Below, piece after piece: positions 15,113-18,194 of a DNA stretch of 18,194 nt. The translations under genes and the position numbers were made by a program. Below the pieces are notes generated by a model. The model searched no databases. It was not told the DNA's origin and worked only from the letters and a program-made list of their open reading frames with translations. This stretch comes from Verrucomicrobiales bacterium (lineage in GTDB: Bacteria > Verrucomicrobiota > Verrucomicrobiia > Limisphaerales > UBA11320): positions 1 through 18,194 of the forward strand of contig DMJJ01000155.1 in NCBI GenBank assembly GCA_003452185.1, given 5' to 3'. Positions within the stretch are counted from its first letter, which is position 1. The number at the start of each line of letters is the position of its first letter.

Positions 15113-16213
15113 ATGTCGATATTGAACGTTAAGCCCGCCGGTTCCACTCGTTGGGACATGCTTGCCCTTGGAGAAATCATGCTCCGCCTCGACCCCGGGG
15201 AGAGCCGTGTGCGGGTCGCCCGTGAGTTCAAGGTGTGGGAGGGGGGCGGGGAGTACAACGTCGCGCGGGGGTTGCGCCGCTGCTTCGGGCTGAAGACCGC
15301 GGTGGCGACGGCATTCGCGGACAACGATGTCGGGCGGCTCCTTGAGGACTTCATCCTCCAGGGCGGGGTGGCCACGGACTACGTCCTCTGGAAGCCGTTT
15401 GACGGCGTGGGCCGCGTGACCCGCAACGGGTTGAACTTCACCGAGCGGGGCTTTGGGGTGCGGGGCGCCGTCGGGATCCCGGACCGGGGGAACACCGCCG
15501 CCAGCCAGCTGAAACCGGGGGATTTCAACTGGGATGAGATTTTCGGCAAGCAGGGGGTCCGTTGGCTCCACACCGGGGGCATCTTCGCGGCGCTGAGCGA
15601 GAGCACCGCGGCGCTGGTGGAGGAGGCGGTCGCCGCCGCCCAGAAGCATGGGGTCATGGTCTCATACGACCTGAACTATCGCCCGAGCCTCTGGAAGAGC
15701 ATCGGGGGACAGAAGAAGGCGCAGGAGGTCAACAAGCGCATCGCCCGAAACGTCGACGTCATGATCGGGAATGAGGAGGACTTCACCGCAAGCCTCGGGT
15801 TCCACGTGGAAGGGGCTGACGAGAACCTGCTCCACATCGACGTCACCGCGTTCAAGCGGATGATTGAGACCGTTGTGAAGGAGTATCCGAACTTCAAGGT
15901 GGTGGCGACCACCCTCCGGGCTGCCAAGACCGCGACCATCAACGATTGGGGTGCGATTTGCTACGCGGGTGGGAAATTCCACCAATCGATCCAGAGGGAC
16001 GATCTCGAGATCCTGGACCGGGTGGGGGGCGGTGACAGTTTCGCCTCGGGCCTGATCTACGGGCTCATGACCACGGGCGACCCGCAGAAGGCGGTCGACT
16101 ACGGTGCGGCGCACGGGGCGCTGGCCATGACCACTCCGGGCGACACCTCGATGGCCTTCAAGGACGAGGTCGAGAAGCTGATGAAGGGGGGCGGGGCGCG
16201 GGTTCAGCGGTAA
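15113..16213 (+). CDS. kdgK: PfkB-family sugar kinase, probably 2-keto-3-deoxygluconate kinase
   Basis: This 366-residue cytoplasmic kinase of the ribokinase/PfkB fold probably phosphorylates 2-keto-3-deoxygluconate, feeding pectin- or alginate-derived sugar acids into the Entner-Doudoroff route. The N-terminus LALGEIMLRLDP (17-28) and the middle YDLNYRPSLW (185-194) are characteristic of KdgK among PfkB enzymes. The C-terminal signature DRVGGGDSFASGL (302-314) carries the catalytic base D308 and the anion hole. Length is slightly above the usual 310-350, because of loops near 193-205 and 230-245. The substrate call is by motif resemblance; another sugar kinase of the family is possible. It appears to be a single-gene unit closed by a strong terminator. 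The gene before it ends 219 bases away. Confidence 0.85.
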   Translation: MSILNVKPAGSTRWDMLALGEIMLRLDPGESRVRVAREFKVWEGGGEYNVARGLRRCFGLKTAVATAFADNDVGRLLEDFILQGGVATDYVLWKPFDGVGRVTRNGLNFTERGFGVRGAVGIPDRGNTAASQLKPGDFNWDEIFGKQGVRWLHTGGIFAALSESTAALVEEAVAAAQKHGVMVSYDLNYRPSLWKSIGGQKKAQEVNKRIARNVDVMIGNEEDFTASLGFHVEGADENLLHIDVTAFKRMIETVVKEYPNFKVVATTLRAAKTATINDWGAICYAGGKFHQSIQRDDLEILDRVGGGDSFASGLIYGLMTTGDPQKAVDYGAAHGALAMTTPGDTSMAFKDEVEKLMKGGGARVQR

Positions 16214-16241
16214 GCCCGGCCCTGCCGTTTCGTGATTCCGG

Positions 16242-16297
16242 CCCCGGGCGGATTGGATCCCACCGACGAGGTGCTCCATCCGCCCGGGGTCTTTTTG
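16242..16297 (+). terminator. Intrinsic terminator of the sugar kinase gene
   Basis: CCCCGGGCGGAT (16242-16253) pairs perfectly with ATCCGCCCGGGG (16278-16289), a 12-bp stem that extends inward with one bulge, and is followed by TCTTTTTG. It starts 29 bases after the kinase stop. On the opposite strand no U-run follows, so it serves the plus-strand gene only. Confidence 0.92.
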
Positions 16298-16313
16298 TTT
16301 CCCGCCAGCCGGG

Positions 16314-18194
16314 TCAGCGGGAGGGCGTGGAGCTGCGGGCTCGCGCGGCACCCTTCGCCTTCGGCTCGAGGGGGGCGGACTCCCAGCCCCCTCCGACCGC
16401 CTTGATCAGCTGAACCGCAGTGACGAAGCGCTGCCCCGCCAGCTGGGCGGCGGCCCGTTCGGAGGCCAGGGCGAGCCGCTCCGCCTCGATCACCTCGAGG
16501 TAGCTGACGAAGCCTGCATCGTATCGGGCCCGGGAGAGCCTGGCCGCCCGTTGAGCGGCGGTGACGGCCCGCGCCTGGGCCTCGCTCTGGGCGGTGAGGA
16601 GGCGCGTTGCGGTGAGGGCGTCCTGGACCTCGCGAAACGCGACGAGCACCCGCTCGCGGTACGTCGCCACCCCTTCCTCCCAGGAGGCCTGCGCCCGCCG
16701 GAGTGAGGCCCGGTTGCGGTTCCCCTGGAAGATCGGGAGGGTGATGCTGGGCCCCAGGCTCCACATCCGGCTCTGCCAGTTGAAGAGCGATTCCACGTCG
16801 GTGCTTTCCCATCCGGCGAACCCGGTGAGGCGCACGGTCGGGAAGAAGGCTGCCTTGGCCATGCCGATCCGTGCGTTCCGGGCGGCGAGATCCCGCTCGG
16901 CCTCCGCCACGTCGGGGCGCCGCTCGAGGAGATCCCCCGGCAGCCCTGCCGGGATGGCGGGGGGGGACTGGCCCGGGGGGAGCGGGGCATCGGGGAGGGC
17001 GAAGCCCGTGGCCGGCTTGCCGAGCAGGAGGGCGATCCCGTTCCGGAGCTCGCTCCGACGCCGCTCGATCGACGCGAGGTCGACCTGCACCACGGCGAGC
17101 TCCGCCTCGGCCTGGGCCTCCTCGAGCTCGTTGGCGCTGCCGGCCGTCACCCGGGAATGCACCAGCTTGAGCGCCTCCTGGCGCAGCACGGTCGTGCCGC
17201 GCACCGAGGCCAGCTCGGCATCCGTGGCCCGCAGGGCGAAGTAGTTCTGGGCCACCTCGGCATGAAGCGCGAGTTGAAGCGATTCGAGGGCGGCCGCCCT
17301 GGCCTCGGCATCGCGGACGGCCGATTCGACCCCGCGACGCACCCTGCCCCAGAGGTCGAGCTCATAGGTCAGGTCGAACGGCACCTTGATGTCATGCGCC
17401 TGGCGCACCGGGAAGGGAAGCGGGCCGTTTGGGGAGTAGCGGGTCCGGCTGTAGTTGGGGTCGGCGCTCAGTGAGGGGAAGTACTCCGACCTCGCTTGGC
17501 GCGTTCCAGCGCGGGCCTGCTCGACGCGGGCGAGCGCCGCCTTGAGGTCCTGGTTGCCGGCCGCCGCCTCGGCCTCGAGGCGATCAAGCCCCTCGTCGCC
17601 GAAGAGTCTCCACCAAGCCCCCCGGGGTTGCGTGTCCGAGGGGGTGGCCTGCTTCCAGGAGCCGGGCGAGGCATCTTCAAACCCCCCCTCCGGCAGGGCG
17701 ACCTCGGGTCGGTGGTAATCGGGGCCAACCGCCCCCTGCAGCGAGACCGGGGAGAGGGCCAGAAGCCCGAGCAACAGCAGGGCGACGGCCGGGGCTCCCG
17801 CCCCGTCGCCTCCGCCGGCAACGGGCCCCGGGGCCGGGGCGGGCTCCGGTGGTGCGGGGGCCCGGAGGCGCATCAGCACGACGTAGAAGACGGGCGTGAG
17901 GAAGAGTCCAAAGAATGTCACCCCGATCATCCCGGCGAACACCGCGACGCCCATCGCCCGCCGCATCTCGGCTCCGGCGCCGGTGCTGATCACCAGGGGG
18001 AAGACCCCCGCGATGAACGCGATGCTCGTCATGAGGATTGGCCGCAGACGGAGGCGTGCCGCTTCCAGGGCGGCCTGCACCGGGGGCATCCCCTCATCCT
18101 GCTTCGATTTGGCGAACTCCACGATCAGGATCGCGTTCTTGCAGGCCAGGCCGACGAGGACAATCAGCCCGATCTGGGTGAAGATGTTGTTGTC
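16314..18194 (-). CDS. HAE1-type RND efflux pump (C-terminus) fused to NodT/OprM-type outer-membrane channel, partial
   Basis: The frame runs off the window edge, and 626 residues are visible. The first part is the end of an AcrB/MexB-like drug pump. It has GLIVLVGLACKNAILIVEFAK (tenth membrane helix, 18113-18170 region), LRPILMTSIAFIAGVFPLVIS with STGAGAEMRRAMG (loop), and a last helix to VVLMRLR. A Pro/Ala/Gly-rich linker follows without stop. Then comes the hydrophobic segment PAVALLLLGLLALSPVS (about 17741-17792) and AVGPDYHRPEVALP, the conserved start of NodT-family outer-membrane factors. The remaining roughly 470 residues are a full-length channel, including GRVRRGVESAVRDAEA, the RRPDVAEAERDLAARNARIGMAKAAFFP-like signature and the end VQLIKAVGGGW. 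The lipobox Cys normally before AVGPDY is absent. The product would expel drugs or other toxic compounds across both membranes. The membrane-fusion partner is presumably further upstream. Confidence 0.92.
   Translation of the reverse strand, partial: DNNIFTQIGLIVLVGLACKNAILIVEFAKSKQDEGMPPVQAALEAARLRLRPILMTSIAFIAGVFPLVISTGAGAEMRRAMGVAVFAGMIGVTFFGLFLTPVFYVVLMRLRAPAPPEPAPAPGPVAGGGDGAGAPAVALLLLGLLALSPVSLQGAVGPDYHRPEVALPEGGFEDASPGSWKQATPSDTQPRGAWWRLFGDEGLDRLEAEAAAGNQDLKAALARVEQARAGTRQARSEYFPSLSADPNYSRTRYSPNGPLPFPVRQAHDIKVPFDLTYELDLWGRVRRGVESAVRDAEARAAALESLQLALHAEVAQNYFALRATDAELASVRGTTVLRQEALKLVHSRVTAGSANELEEAQAEAELAVVQVDLASIERRRSELRNGIALLLGKPATGFALPDAPLPPGQSPPAIPAGLPGDLLERRPDVAEAERDLAARNARIGMAKAAFFPTVRLTGFAGWESTDVESLFNWQSRMWSLGPSITLPIFQGNRNRASLRRAQASWEEGVATYRERVLVAFREVQDALTATRLLTAQSEAQARAVTAAQRAARLSRARYDAGFVSYLEVIEAERLALASERAAAQLAGQRFVTAVQLIKAVGGGWESAPLEPKAKGAARARSSTPSR
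17733..17861 (-). other. Fusion joint between RND pump and outer-membrane channel
   Basis: A linker of about 22 residues rich in Pro, Ala and Gly (APAPPEPAPAPGPVAGGG) is followed by a hydrophobic stretch of about 18 residues ending in SPVSLQG. In unfused relatives this would be the lipoprotein signal peptide, with LxGC at its end; here the Cys is missing and AVGPDY follows directly. The only in-frame ATG that could start a separate channel is at 17873, inside the pump's last residues. Confidence 0.7.

Overview
The window is GC-rich bacterial DNA with densely packed genes. It most resembles a member of the Verrucomicrobiota (or the wider Planctomycetes-Verrucomicrobia group). The support is a DUF1549/DUF1553 'PSD1-type' protein with a CARCH motif, a long secreted Thr/Asn-rich beta-propeller of the kind common in verrucomicrobial genomes, and uncharacterised membrane proteins typical of that group. 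This placement is inference from gene content; there is no rRNA or marker phylogeny in the window. No tRNA, rRNA, CRISPR array or insertion sequence was seen.

Layout. (1) 1-2269, plus strand: the C-terminal two thirds of ProA (proline synthesis), then a probable ATP-grasp-type enzyme of unknown substrate. (2) 2517-5339, plus: a secreted DUF1549/DUF1553 protein carrying an extra jelly-roll-like insert, followed by a strong hairpin. (3) 5541-6203, minus: signal peptidase I, divergent from (4) 6429-7892, plus: a sigma-54-dependent response regulator with receiver, AAA+ and Fis-type HTH domains. (5) 7893-8356: a long regulatory gap holding a textbook -24/-12 sigma-54 promoter and candidate activator sites. 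(6) 8357-13732, plus: three genes, encoding a secreted coiled-coil protein, an outer-membrane beta-barrel, and a 1206-residue histidine kinase fused in frame to a secreted 14-repeat beta-propeller. (7) 13804-14893: a membrane-anchored unknown protein and a small zinc-ribbon membrane protein. (8) 15113-16213: a KdgK-like sugar kinase with a very clear intrinsic terminator. (9) 16314-18194, minus, running off the edge: the end of an HAE1-type RND efflux pump fused in frame to its NodT/OprM-type outer-membrane channel.

How the genes work together. The central 7 kb reads as a self-contained signalling unit. The response regulator needs sigma-54, the only clear sigma-54 promoter seen lies just downstream of it, and the operon behind that promoter encodes a histidine kinase that could be its partner. 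The other products are cell-surface or secreted. If the kinase does phosphorylate this regulator, the circuit is a positive feedback loop. The kinase would be translated in one piece with a propeller that ends up outside the inner membrane. This unit is the best candidate for something undescribed.

A second theme is that two unrelated long proteins (kinase-propeller and RND pump-outer membrane channel) are each joined by a segment that looks like a signal peptide in mid-protein. Both may be processed after translation, and a signal peptidase I gene happens to lie in the same window.
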